Assembly: GCA_934655875.1 (NCBI GenBank)
Contig: CAKUHB010000041.1
Coordinates: 1 to 18,413, forward strand
Origin: an uncultured Oscillospiraceae bacterium
Lineage (GTDB): Bacteria > Bacillota > Clostridia > Oscillospirales > Oscillospiraceae
Direction: 5' to 3'
DNA: 18,413 bases
The notes below the pieces were generated by a model, which did no database searches, was not told where the DNA came from, and saw only the letters and a list, made by a program, of their open reading frames with translations. Shown piece by piece: positions 8,965 through 15,689 of the stretch (position 1 is its first letter; every line of letters begins with the position of its first letter). Position numbers and translations under genes: made by a program.

Positions 8965-10140
8965 CTAGATGCGCTCGATCGTGCCGTCGGCATGCAGGAG
9001 GTATTCCGCACACGGTACGCTTCCGGCAAGCGCGCCGCTGCTGCCGTCCGCGCCCAGCATTTCAAAGACGACCGCGTCGCCCGGCCGAAGCTCCGGCAGC
9101 ACCTGCCGGAGAATGCCGCCGGACTGCACAGACCCGCAGGCGGTCAGCTGCTGCAAAAGCGCGCGCCGGTTCCCGGCCAGCGGCACATGCGCAGCGTGAT
9201 ATGCGCCGCTCTTGGCAAGGCGCAGGCACTGCGCCTGCTGCACGTCGAGCAGCACCAACGGCGGTGTCAGCGGTTTGACGGCTGCCGCACGGGTGATCAG
9301 CACGCCGCTCGCCGCGGCGAGATAGCGGCCCGGACTCATCCGCAGCTGCATGCCGCGAAGCGGCGCGGGCAGCGCGTCCCAGATGGCGCGGAGCGCCTGC
9401 GCGCATTCTTCCATGGACGGTGCCGGGTAGCCCGGCCGGTAGCTGACGCCGAAGCCGCCGTCAAGATCCAGCGCGGCTGCCGCAATACCGGTCTGCCGCA
9501 GAAGCTCAGCTGCACAGGCCGCAAGCGTCTGCGCAATGGCAGGATAGAGCCGCCCGTCCATGCACAGATCGCCGGTCTGCATGCCAAGTCCCAGCTCCTT
9601 TGTCCCGAAGCTGTACAGGCGGCGCGCCGTCTGCACCAGTGTCGGCAGATCCATGCCGGATACAAGCTCCGGCACACAGGCGACCGGCCTTCCCGCATAC
9701 CGCAGCGGCCCCTCTGGCCGCAGCAGGAGGACTGCCCGCTCTGGCGGGCGTTCCGGCAGCACGTGGATATCGTCCAGCACGAAGACGGCGCCCAGCTCCT
9801 GCGCCAGCCGCTCCGCTTCGGTGTCCGGCAGAGCAGGCAGATAATGCAGGCGGCTGCCGGAAAAGCCGCACCTTGCGGCCAGACGAAGCTCCGCTTCGTC
9901 CCGGCATTCCGCACCGTATCCGGCGCTGCACAGCAGGCGGAGGACAGCCGGATTCCGGTTCATCCGCACCGGGAACAGCGGCAGAAAGCCCGGCTGCCAT
10001 GCAAAATATGCGAAAAGAGCCCGCGCGGTCTGCACAAGACTCTTTTCATCATACAAAAACAGCGGTGTGGGCGTCCGGCTCAGAAATGCCGCCAGCTTTC
10101 TGGCAGGCAGAAACGCGGACGCCGCATCCAGTTCCTTCAC
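8965..10140 (-). CDS. Diaminopimelate decarboxylase-like protein lacking the PLP lysine (probable pseudoenzyme)
   Basis: About 391 aa with the layout of fold-III PLP decarboxylases (LysA/ornithine decarboxylase): TPLFLYDEKSL, then FPVRMNRNPAVLRLL where clostridial LysA proteins have F-A-V-K-A-T-P-N-P-A-I-L, and later DLDGGFGVSYRP, SPGRYL, TACGSVQSGG and a GAD block. The Schiff-base Lys is Arg (codon CGG at 9964-9966), the PLP-stacking His region (LGLHAF) reads LGLGMQ, and the E(P/M)GR Glu is Ser. It should therefore not perform normal PLP catalysis. The start is uncertain: GTG at 10140, just after the coaX stop, or TTG at 10185 (406 aa) overlapping coaX by 38 bp; neither has a strong ribosome binding site. 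It is the last gene of the phosphodiesterase-coaX operon. Confidence 0.8.
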   Translation of the reverse strand: MKELDAASAFLPARKLAAFLSRTPTPLFLYDEKSLVQTARALFAYFAWQPGFLPLFPVRMNRNPAVLRLLCSAGYGAECRDEAELRLAARCGFSGSRLHYLPALPDTEAERLAQELGAVFVLDDIHVLPERPPERAVLLLRPEGPLRYAGRPVACVPELVSGMDLPTLVQTARRLYSFGTKELGLGMQTGDLCMDGRLYPAIAQTLAACAAELLRQTGIAAAALDLDGGFGVSYRPGYPAPSMEECAQALRAIWDALPAPLRGMQLRMSPGRYLAAASGVLITRAAAVKPLTPPLVLLDVQQAQCLRLAKSGAYHAAHVPLAGNRRALLQQLTACGSVQSGGILRQVLPELRPGDAVVFEMLGADGSSGALAGSVPCAEYLLHADGTIERI

Positions 10141-10147
10141 CGTCTGT

Positions 10148-10921
10148 TCACTTCTCTTTCCGGTTGTTTTCGTAGAGGATCGCAAGGCCCTTCAGAAGAA
10201 GATCGCGGTCATAGGCGATCTCATGGCGGCACATCGGCAGAACGAAGCGTGCAATACCGCCCGTGGCGACGACGGTCGCCGGTTCGCCCAGCTCCTCTTC
10301 CATGCGGGCGATCATCCCGTCGACCATACAGGCCGAACCAAGCATGACGCCGCTGCGCATGGCGTCGACGGTATTTTTGGCGATAGCGCGCTTCGGCGCT
10401 TCCAGACTGATGGCAGGCAGCTGCGCCGTGCGCGTGCTGAGGGACTCCGCAGAGAGCTTCGGCCCGGGGCTGATGCAGCCGCCGACATAGGTGCCGGTCT
10501 TATCGATCGCGGTCATGGTGGTCGCCGTGCCCATGTCGACAATGATCAGGGGCGGCGTGAAGCGGCTGAGTGCCGCGACGGCGGCGACGATCAGGTCGCT
10601 GCCGATCTGCGCCGGGTTCTCCATCTGGATATTCAGGCCCGTCTTGATGCCGGGGCCGACGACAAGGGGCGTCTTCCCGGTCAGCTTGCGCACTGCCGCC
10701 TTGCAGGAATTGAGCACTGGCGGCACGACGGACGAGATGATCACGCCCTCGATGGCGGGAAGCGCCACCTCGTACAGGTTCAGGAGGTTCTTCAGCTCGA
10801 CGCAGTACTGGTCGGACGTTTTCAAAAGATCCGTCGCCATACGCGCTTCGACGAGAATGCGCGTGCCCTCCATACAGCCGAGGACGATGTTGGTATTGCC
10901 GATATCGATTGCAAGGATCAT
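10148..10921 (-). CDS. coaX: Type III pantothenate kinase
   Basis: A 257-aa protein of family-typical length that phosphorylates pantothenate, the first committed step of coenzyme A synthesis, in the cytoplasm. The ASKHA-fold motifs are clear: DIGNTN (6-11) for phosphate binding, GPGIKTG (89-95), GSD with D109 as probable catalytic base, D129-M-G-TATT (129-135) and ATGG (219-222). GGGGGA lies about 7 nt before the ATG. It starts 18 bp downstream of the phosphodiesterase stop, and the LysA-like gene follows within 7 bp or overlaps, so the three form one operon. CoA supply fits functionally with the acetyl-CoA-producing PFOR elsewhere in the window, but that is not evidence of co-regulation. 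Confidence 0.96.
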   Translation of the reverse strand: MILAIDIGNTNIVLGCMEGTRILVEARMATDLLKTSDQYCVELKNLLNLYEVALPAIEGVIISSVVPPVLNSCKAAVRKLTGKTPLVVGPGIKTGLNIQMENPAQIGSDLIVAAVAALSRFTPPLIIVDMGTATTMTAIDKTGTYVGGCISPGPKLSAESLSTRTAQLPAISLEAPKRAIAKNTVDAMRSGVMLGSACMVDGMIARMEEELGEPATVVATGGIARFVLPMCRHEIAYDRDLLLKGLAILYENNRKEK

Positions 10922-10939
10922 AGTGATTTCCCCCTGTTC

Positions 10940-11404
10940 TTATTCTGATTGCAGCCGGCAGGAAAATTTTCCGTTTTCCAGCTCCACGACTGCATAGCTG
11001 CTGCGGCCAAAGCGGCCTGCCGTGCCGGGGTTCAGGAGCGTGACGCCGTTCCGCTCCTCGAGAAGCGCCTGATGGGTATGGCCGAAGAGGATAAGCTGCG
11101 CGCCCATGTCCTTTGCTGCGGCGGTGAGCGTATCCAGCCCGGACTTGACGCCGAACAGATGGCCGTGCGTCAGAAAGACGCGCACGCCCGCAAGCTCCAG
11201 CAGAAGGCTCTGCCGCACCGATGGCGCATAGTCGCAGTTGCCGGGGACGGAATAAAACTCCGGCTCCTGAAAGGCGAAGGACAGATCCTCCGCGTCGGAC
11301 AGATGATCGCCCAGATGCGCAACGGCGTCGGGCGATTCTTTTTCAATTGCCTCATACGCAAAGCCGAGACTCCGGTGCGTATCCGACAAAACAAGCAGCT
11401 TCAT
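10940..11404 (-). CDS. YfcE/MJ0936-type metallophosphoesterase
   Basis: This 154-aa calcineurin-like phosphoesterase has the dimetal-site motifs in order: DTH (D8, H10), GDH (D33), GNCD (N56), HGH (H80, H82) and GHTH (H109, H111). The length and the Cys after GN match the small YfcE/MJ0936 phosphodiesterase family, whose physiological substrates are mostly unknown (cyclic-nucleotide or phosphodiester activity in vitro). I chose the ATG at 11404 because the family begins MKLLVLSDTH; an upstream in-frame ATG at 11470 would place the start in the divergent leader. AAGGTG lies about 6 nt upstream. It is the first gene of the operon with coaX and the LysA-like gene. Confidence 0.94.
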   Translation of the reverse strand: MKLLVLSDTHRSLGFAYEAIEKESPDAVAHLGDHLSDAEDLSFAFQEPEFYSVPGNCDYAPSVRQSLLLELAGVRVFLTHGHLFGVKSGLDTLTAAAKDMGAQLILFGHTHQALLEERNGVTLLNPGTAGRFGRSSYAVVELENGKFSCRLQSE

Positions 11405-11408
11405 GTGG

Positions 11409-11438
11409 TTCACCTTCTGCGCAGCGCGCGCATATACT
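11409..11438 (+). promoter_or_regulatory. Possible promoter of the three-small-gene cluster
   Basis: TATACT (11433-11438) has a TTCACC hexamer (11409-11414) 18 bp upstream, a weak sigma-A candidate. The same bases read CATATACT (11431-11438), which is close to the -10 of sporulation sigma factors such as sigma-E, but no matching -35 is visible. Both readings are tentative. Confidence 0.3.
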
Positions 11439-11473
11439 GTCTGTGAAAGAATCCTGAAATGGGGTGGCATGCT

Positions 11474-11713
11474 ATGAACGCTTCATCTCCGGGCCAGACG
11501 CCCGGTTCCGCTTCCGAGCAGCAGCTTCGCCGTCTGCTCGGCTCTGATGCCGGGCAGCAACTGCTGCGGCTTCTCGCATCCGGCGGCGCGGACCGGCTGC
11601 GTCAGGCGGCAGCCGCGGCAAAAAGCGGCGATCAGGCGCGGGCGCTTGCGCTCCTGCAGCCGATCCTGGAAACGGAGCAGGCGCAGGCGCTGCTGCGGCA
11701 GCTCCATGGATGA
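11474..11713 (+). CDS. 79-aa helical small protein, first of a three-gene cluster
   Basis: I use the ATG at 11474, with GGGGTGG about 6-8 nt upstream; an ATG at 11459 would place that purine run inside the gene. The product begins MNASSPGQTPGSASEQQ and then is almost entirely Ala/Leu/Arg/Gln helix (LLRLLASGGADRLRQAAAAA, QPILETEQAQALLRQL). No signal peptide or membrane segment is present. The family is not recognised. The composition (Q, A, L, R in heptad-like spacing) suggests a helical bundle or oligomer. Its stop overlaps the start of the next gene by 8 bp, so the two are probably translationally coupled. Confidence 0.68.
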   Translation: MNASSPGQTPGSASEQQLRRLLGSDAGQQLLRLLASGGADRLRQAAAAAKSGDQARALALLQPILETEQAQALLRQLHG

Positions 11714-12086
11714 GCTGGAGCGCGCGCTGCGCGCCGTCTTATCCGATCCCGGGCAGATGGAGCAGCTGCGGTCGCTGGCGGGGTCTCTGGGGCTTTCGCC
11801 GCCGGAGGAGGCGCCGCAGGCAGCCGAAGCACCGGCTGAACAGCCGCCCGCGCCCGTCTTTGCCGCGCAGCCGCCATCGCCGCCGGAACCGGCGGCGGCC
11901 CTTCTGCGGCAGGCCGGACGGATGGACAAACGGCAGGAAAATCTGCTGCTTGCCATCAAGCCCTTTCTGCGCAAGGACCGGCAGGAAAAGGTCGAACGTG
12001 CGCTGCACGCGGCAAGGCTCGCCAGTCTTGCCAGTCTGGCGCTCAAGTCCCGGCAGGAGCCGCCCGGATCAAAGGAGAGGCCATGA
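11706..12086 (+). CDS. 126-aa hypothetical protein with Pro/Ala linker and basic C-terminal helix
   Basis: The ATG at 11706 overlaps the upstream stop by 8 bp. The protein has three parts: an N-terminal helix (1-35, MDELERALRAVLSDPGQMEQ then LRSLAGSLGLS), a Pro/Ala-rich linker (about 36-67), and a C-terminal basic helical block (about 75-115, MDKRQENLLLAIKPFLRKDR then QEKVERALHAARLASLA). The C-terminal block looks like a conserved motif that I recall in Clostridia hypothetical proteins, without a function. It ends in CCATGATG, where the next gene starts, a 4-bp overlap. The middle gene of a coupled trio. Confidence 0.7.
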   Translation: MDELERALRAVLSDPGQMEQLRSLAGSLGLSPPEEAPQAAEAPAEQPPAPVFAAQPPSPPEPAAALLRQAGRMDKRQENLLLAIKPFLRKDRQEKVERALHAARLASLASLALKSRQEPPGSKERP

Positions 12087-12388
12087 TGTATAATCGCTAT
12101 GTGCCGGACGCCGCAGGCGTCTACCGCCAGACCACCGTGGAGACGGTACCGGATGTGCCGGACACGCCGCAGCCGCCTTTGCCGCCGCCCGCGTGTCCTC
12201 CGCCGCCTGTTCCGGCGGCGGAACCGGTCCGCCGGTCGCTGTCCGGTCTTCTCGAGCGGTTTCTGCCGCGCGGGATGGATACGGGCGATCTGCTGGTGCT
12301 GCTGATTTTGATTCTGCTCGCCGTGGACGGCGAGGAAGAGGATTCACTGTCTGTCATTCTGACGATCGCAGCGTTTTTACTGTCGTGA
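12083..12388 (+). CDS. 101-aa Pro-rich protein with hydrophobic C-terminus
   Basis: Starts at 12083 (or the adjacent ATG at 12086), with AAAGGAG about 5-6 nt upstream inside the previous gene. A Tyr-rich N-terminus (MYNRYVPDAAGVYRQ) is followed by a poly-Pro region (about 28-48), a short amphipathic piece (RRSLSGLLERFLPRGMD) and a C-terminal hydrophobic region (DTGDLLVLLILILLAV and SVILTIAAFLLS, split by DGEEEDSL). This could be two short hairpin membrane segments or a hydrophobic assembly domain. The function is unknown; the look is that of small Clostridia proteins sometimes found near envelope or sporulation genes, which is recollection only. Its stop abuts the stop of the convergent gene with no spacer. 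Confidence 0.7.
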   Translation: MMYNRYVPDAAGVYRQTTVETVPDVPDTPQPPLPPPACPPPPVPAAEPVRRSLSGLLERFLPRGMDTGDLLVLLILILLAVDGEEEDSLSVILTIAAFLLS

Positions 12389-13141
12389 TCAGGTGAACGG
12401 CGACGTGCCGTCCGGCAGGACGAAGACGTCCTCGAACGCTTCATCTCCGGCAGCAAGGATCTCAAGGCCGGTTTGGAGCGCGTCGTAGACGGTCTCGTCC
12501 TGCAATTTCAGGATGCCCTCGGTCAGAAGGCCGTAATCCAGGCTGATCCAGTATTCCCGGCGGACGCCGTCTGTCTCAGCGGCGACGAAGATCTGCTGGC
12601 CGGAGTCGTAGCGGTCGTCGGTGATGAACTCGCCGTCTGTGACGCTCTGCGGCGAAAGCGCGCCGACCTGCTCATAGGTCGGGACGCCGATCAGCTCGTC
12701 CATCGTTAGCTCCTCCGACACGGGCAGCTGCCGCACTGTGGGATCGGACGCATACCAGACGTAGCGCGTCTGGCCGTCCGTGAGGATGTGCTTTTCGCTG
12801 CTGCCGCTGCGCAGAACTGCACAGATCATGGCATCCGACACCCACAGCTCGACCGTGCTGTCCCGTCCGACGCCGTTCATGCGGCGGGTGACGGAATAGG
12901 TCTGGTGGTAATACTGCGGGCGGTGCAGGCTGCGCACGATGCTCTGGACATTGCCCCGCGTGACCTCCAGCAGCGCCGTCTCCGGTTGGTCGGGCGGCTG
13001 CTCGCCGGTCTGCGCGCTCTGCGCGGCGTCCGGCAGGACGATGGCATCGCGCTGGTTCTGCCGGAGATTTCCGATAAACAGCCCCGCGATCAGGCCGATA
13101 ACGACGAGCGTCGCCAGCGCAAACAGCAAAAGCGTGCGCAT
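12389..13141 (-). CDS. Membrane-anchored extracytoplasmic protein of unknown function
   Basis: A 250-aa protein with an N-terminal membrane segment (about 2-24, TLLLFALATLVVIGLIAGLF) and no lipobox or clear cleavage site, then a polar linker (about 30-53) and an extracytoplasmic domain of about 190 residues rich in beta-type sequence (YYHQTYSVTRRMN, STVELWVSDAMICAV, REYWISLDYGLLTEGILKL). The repeating antiparallel pattern is reminiscent of LolA/RseB-like folds, but I cannot support a family assignment. The ATG at 13141 is preceded only by a distant GGAG (14 nt), and an in-frame TGA lies 12 codons upstream, so no long extension is possible. It follows wecB by 59 bp on the same strand and may belong to that envelope operon. 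Confidence 0.8.
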   Translation of the reverse strand: MRTLLLFALATLVVIGLIAGLFIGNLRQNQRDAIVLPDAAQSAQTGEQPPDQPETALLEVTRGNVQSIVRSLHRPQYYHQTYSVTRRMNGVGRDSTVELWVSDAMICAVLRSGSSEKHILTDGQTRYVWYASDPTVRQLPVSEELTMDELIGVPTYEQVGALSPQSVTDGEFITDDRYDSGQQIFVAAETDGVRREYWISLDYGLLTEGILKLQDETVYDALQTGLEILAAGDEAFEDVFVLPDGTSPFT

Positions 13142-13200
13142 GTTTTTCCGATTCTGCTCCGTCGTCCGTCACCGTCCTTTCCGGAAGCACGTCTGCATAA

Positions 13201-14349
13201 TTATGCCATGAAATCCGCAGGCTTCTGCTCTGTGCGGCCAAAGTGCCACAAAATCGCCTGCACGATGCGTTCGCTTGCGTGGCCGTCGCCGTAAGGATTG
13301 ACGGCCTTTGCCATGCCCGCGTAGGCTGCCGGATCGTCCAGCAGTTCATTTGCGAGCCTTACGATCTCTTCTTTTTCCACGCCGGCGAGCTTTGCCGTCC
13401 CGGCGGCGATGGCTTCGGGGCGCTCGGTCTCGCGGCGCATGACAAGGACGGGCTTACCGAGGGCAGGCGCTTCCTCCTGCAAGCCGCCGGAGTCGGTCAT
13501 GACCATATAGCAGCGGGCGATGAGGTTGTGCATCTCCTCCACGTCCACGGGGTCGATCAGATGGATCCGGGCGTGGCCGCTGAGCAGCGGGAAGACGCAG
13601 TCGCGCACGGCAGGGCTGAGGTGGACGGGATAGACGACCTCGACATCGGGGTGCGCGTCCACGACCTCCAGAATGGCGTGCATGATGTCTTCCATGGGCT
13701 TGCCGTAGTTTTCCCGTCGGTGGCAGGTGACGGCGATGATGCGCCGGTTCTTGAAATCCAGCTCGTTGAGCAGCGCCGTCGGGAAGATGAAATCATCCTT
13801 TACCGTATAGCGCATGGCGTCGATGGCGGTGTTGCCGGTGATGAAGATATCGCCCATGATGGACTCGCGGCGGAGATTGTCCGCGTTGGCCTTTGTCGGA
13901 GAGAAATGCAGATCGGCGATATCGCCGACGAGCGTGCGGTTCATCTCCTCGGGGAAGGGCGAATATTTATCCCACGTGCGAAGCCCGGCTTCGACATGGC
14001 CGACCTTCACCTGATGGTAAAATGCGGCGAGCGCGCCGGCAAACGTGGTGGACGTGTCGCCGTGGACGAGGACAAGGTCGGGCTTGACGGTATCGAGTAC
14101 CTCGTCCATGCCGAGAAGGGTCTTGGTCGTGATGGTGGAGAGCGTCTGGCGCTTCTCCATGATATGCAGATCATAGTCGCCCGTCAGATGGAAGATCTCC
14201 ATGACGGAATCGAGCATTTCCCGGTGCTGGCCGGTCAGGCAGACGACGCTTTCGATCTGGTCGTTCGCCTGCAAAGCCTTGACAAGGGGCGCCATTTTGA
14301 TGGCCTCCGGCCGGGTGCCGAAGACGGACATGACTTTCAGCTTATTCAT
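13201..14349 (-). CDS. wecB: UDP-N-acetylglucosamine 2-epimerase (non-hydrolysing)
   Basis: This 382-aa enzyme of usual length interconverts UDP-GlcNAc and UDP-ManNAc in the cytoplasm; ManNAc feeds linkage units of teichoic-type polymers or capsule. Key motifs are GTRPEAIKMAP (11-21), HGDT (96-99, catalytic Asp), HVEAGLRT (118-125, Glu120), PFPEEMNR (131-138), CHRRENYG (209-216) and DSGG (286-289) for UDP binding. I chose the ATG at 14349 because AGGAGG (14356-14361) lies 6 nt upstream and the family starts KVMSVFGTRPE. It overlaps the end of the tagO/wecA-like gene by 8 bp, so the two are translationally coupled and probably act in the same polymer pathway. Called mnaA in Bacillus. Confidence 0.97.
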   Translation of the reverse strand: MNKLKVMSVFGTRPEAIKMAPLVKALQANDQIESVVCLTGQHREMLDSVMEIFHLTGDYDLHIMEKRQTLSTITTKTLLGMDEVLDTVKPDLVLVHGDTSTTFAGALAAFYHQVKVGHVEAGLRTWDKYSPFPEEMNRTLVGDIADLHFSPTKANADNLRRESIMGDIFITGNTAIDAMRYTVKDDFIFPTALLNELDFKNRRIIAVTCHRRENYGKPMEDIMHAILEVVDAHPDVEVVYPVHLSPAVRDCVFPLLSGHARIHLIDPVDVEEMHNLIARCYMVMTDSGGLQEEAPALGKPVLVMRRETERPEAIAAGTAKLAGVEKEEIVRLANELLDDPAAYAGMAKAVNPYGDGHASERIVQAILWHFGRTEQKPADFMA

Positions 14350-15439
14350 GCGGTTCCTCCTGTTTTTCCTCCTCCGGAGCGTCCTCCGGAGCGTCCTCGT
14401 CCGGGTCTCGCTTGGCAAAAATGACCTTGAAGCCGATGGCGCTGACCACAAAAATGGCCGCGATCAGGATGAGCGCTTTCAGTTCGCCCGACGACGTCAG
14501 CAGCACAGCGGCAAGGCCCAGAATGCCGGAGAGCATATAGGCGATGGCCACGGACTGCTTCTGCGAGAAGCCCATGTCGATGAGCCGGTGGTGGAAGTGG
14601 CCGCGGTCGGCCTTCATGGGGTTCTGCCCCTTCGCCACGCGGCGCAGGAAGGCAAAGCAGATATCAAAGATCGGGATGCCGAGGATCAAAAACGGCACAG
14701 CAAACGAGATGATCGCGTACATCTTGAACAGGCCCGTAATGGAGAGCGTCGCCAAAATGTAGCCGAGGAACGTCGAGCCGGTATCGCCCATGAAGATCTT
14801 GGCCGGGTTCATGTTGTACGGAATGAAGCCAAGGCACGCGCCGAAGAGCGCGCAGAGGATGATGGCAATATTGATCTCCTTGACCATCAGGGCAATGACG
14901 ATCAGCGAAGCGGTCGAGATGGCGGACACGCCGACGGCAAGACCGTCCAGGCCGTCAATAAAGTTGACGGCGTTGGTGATGGCGACGATCCAGATGATCG
15001 TCACCGGGATGGTCAGCCAGCCGAGGTTCAGATACGTCGCCTCGGAGAAGACGTTCGGGTTGGAGACAAACTGGATGGTGCAGCCGTGCCACGCCGCGAC
15101 GCCGGCCGCGGCGATCTGGACGAGCAGCTTCGGCAGAGCCTTGAGCGCCATGATATCGTCCAGCACGCCGAGAATCACGATCATGACCGCGCCGAGCAGA
15201 ATGCCCTGCATCTGCCGGTCAATGTCGGCAAAGACGAGCACGGACAGCAAAAACGCGAGGAAGATTGCCAGACCGCCCATACGCGGGATCGGAACCTTGT
15301 GCATGCGGCGGTTGTCCTTCGGCACGTCGATCGCGCCGACCTTGCAGGCCAGCGCCTTCACCATCGGCGTAGCCGCAAACGAAACGGCTGCGGCCACGGC
15401 CATCGCCAGCAGCATATAAACGACTTGTTTTGTTGTCAT
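14342..15439 (-). CDS. tagO: Undecaprenyl-phosphate GlcNAc-1-phosphate transferase (TagO/WecA family)
   Basis: A 365-aa polytopic membrane enzyme that transfers GlcNAc-1-phosphate to undecaprenyl phosphate, starting wall teichoic acid or other glycopolymer synthesis at the inner leaflet. Family motifs are present: RRMHKVPIPRMGG (44-56), DD at 94-95 (LGVLDDIMALK), NFIDGLDGLA (159-168), GDTGSTFLG (218-226) and the substrate-binding HFHHRL (281-286). About ten or more hydrophobic segments cover the length. An acidic tail (346-365, DPDEDAPEDAPEEEKQEEPH) is encoded partly by a 12-bp tandem duplication (14371-14394). The ATG at 15439 has only a distant GAGG (12 nt). The neighbour wecB supports a wall-polymer role rather than peptidoglycan MraY. 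Confidence 0.95.
   Translation of the reverse strand: MTTKQVVYMLLAMAVAAAVSFAATPMVKALACKVGAIDVPKDNRRMHKVPIPRMGGLAIFLAFLLSVLVFADIDRQMQGILLGAVMIVILGVLDDIMALKALPKLLVQIAAAGVAAWHGCTIQFVSNPNVFSEATYLNLGWLTIPVTIIWIVAITNAVNFIDGLDGLAVGVSAISTASLIVIALMVKEINIAIILCALFGACLGFIPYNMNPAKIFMGDTGSTFLGYILATLSITGLFKMYAIISFAVPFLILGIPIFDICFAFLRRVAKGQNPMKADRGHFHHRLIDMGFSQKQSVAIAYMLSGILGLAAVLLTSSGELKALILIAAIFVVSAIGFKVIFAKRDPDEDAPEDAPEEEKQEEPHE
14371..14394. repeat. Two tandem 12-bp repeats in the tail of the tagO-like gene
   Basis: CCTCCGGAGCGT occurs twice in a row (14371-14382 and 14383-14394), with a partial third copy following. On the minus strand it encodes repeated acidic/Pro residues (DAPE-DAPE) in the cytosolic tail. 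The unit is a multiple of three, so slippage would keep the frame. Confidence 0.75.
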
Positions 15440-15494
15440 AGAATGAAAACCTCACTGTGATGCAGAGCGCTGCCGGAACATGGCAGTTCCCAAC

Positions 15495-15633
15495 GCCTTC
15501 CCCTTTGGGGAAGGTGGCGCGAAGCGCCGGATGAGGGCTTGGAAGCACCATCGATACTACCATGCAAATATTCGGTGCTTACTGTCCCTCATCAGTCTGC
15601 GCTTCGCGCAGCCAGCTTCCCCCAGGGGAAGCC
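15495..15633. repeat. Composite palindromic (MITE-like) element
   Basis: The left half has a CCTTCCCC-TTT-GGGGAAGG hairpin (15496-15514), a GGCGC-GAA-GCGCC hairpin (15516-15528) and GATGAGGG. The right half is its mirror: CCCTCATC, a CTGCGC-TTC-GCGCAG hairpin (15597-15611) and a GCTTCCCC-CA-GGGGAAGC hairpin (15615-15632). Between them AAGCACC (15543-15549) pairs with GGTGCTT (15574-15580). The whole can fold as one long imperfect stem or four small hairpins. It has no coding capacity of its own. Together with the copy at 15661-15677 it fills the 250-bp gap between trpS and tagO. I recall similar palindromes as abundant in Oscillospiraceae genomes. Confidence 0.85.
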
Positions 15634-15658
15634 GATTTTGGCCTGCGGAAAGCCCAAA

Positions 15659-15686
15659 GCCTTCCCCCACGGGGAAGCCGATTTTC
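15659..15686. repeat. Additional hairpin copy directly downstream of trpS
   Basis: CTTCCCC (15661-15667) and GGGGAAG (15671-15677) flank a CAC loop. The following GGGGAAGCCGATTTT (15671-15685) is a direct repeat of 15625-15639. It begins a few bases past the trpS stop and may act as a weak 3' hairpin for trpS transcripts, but no T-run follows on the minus strand. Confidence 0.75.
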
Positions 15687-15689
15687 GTC

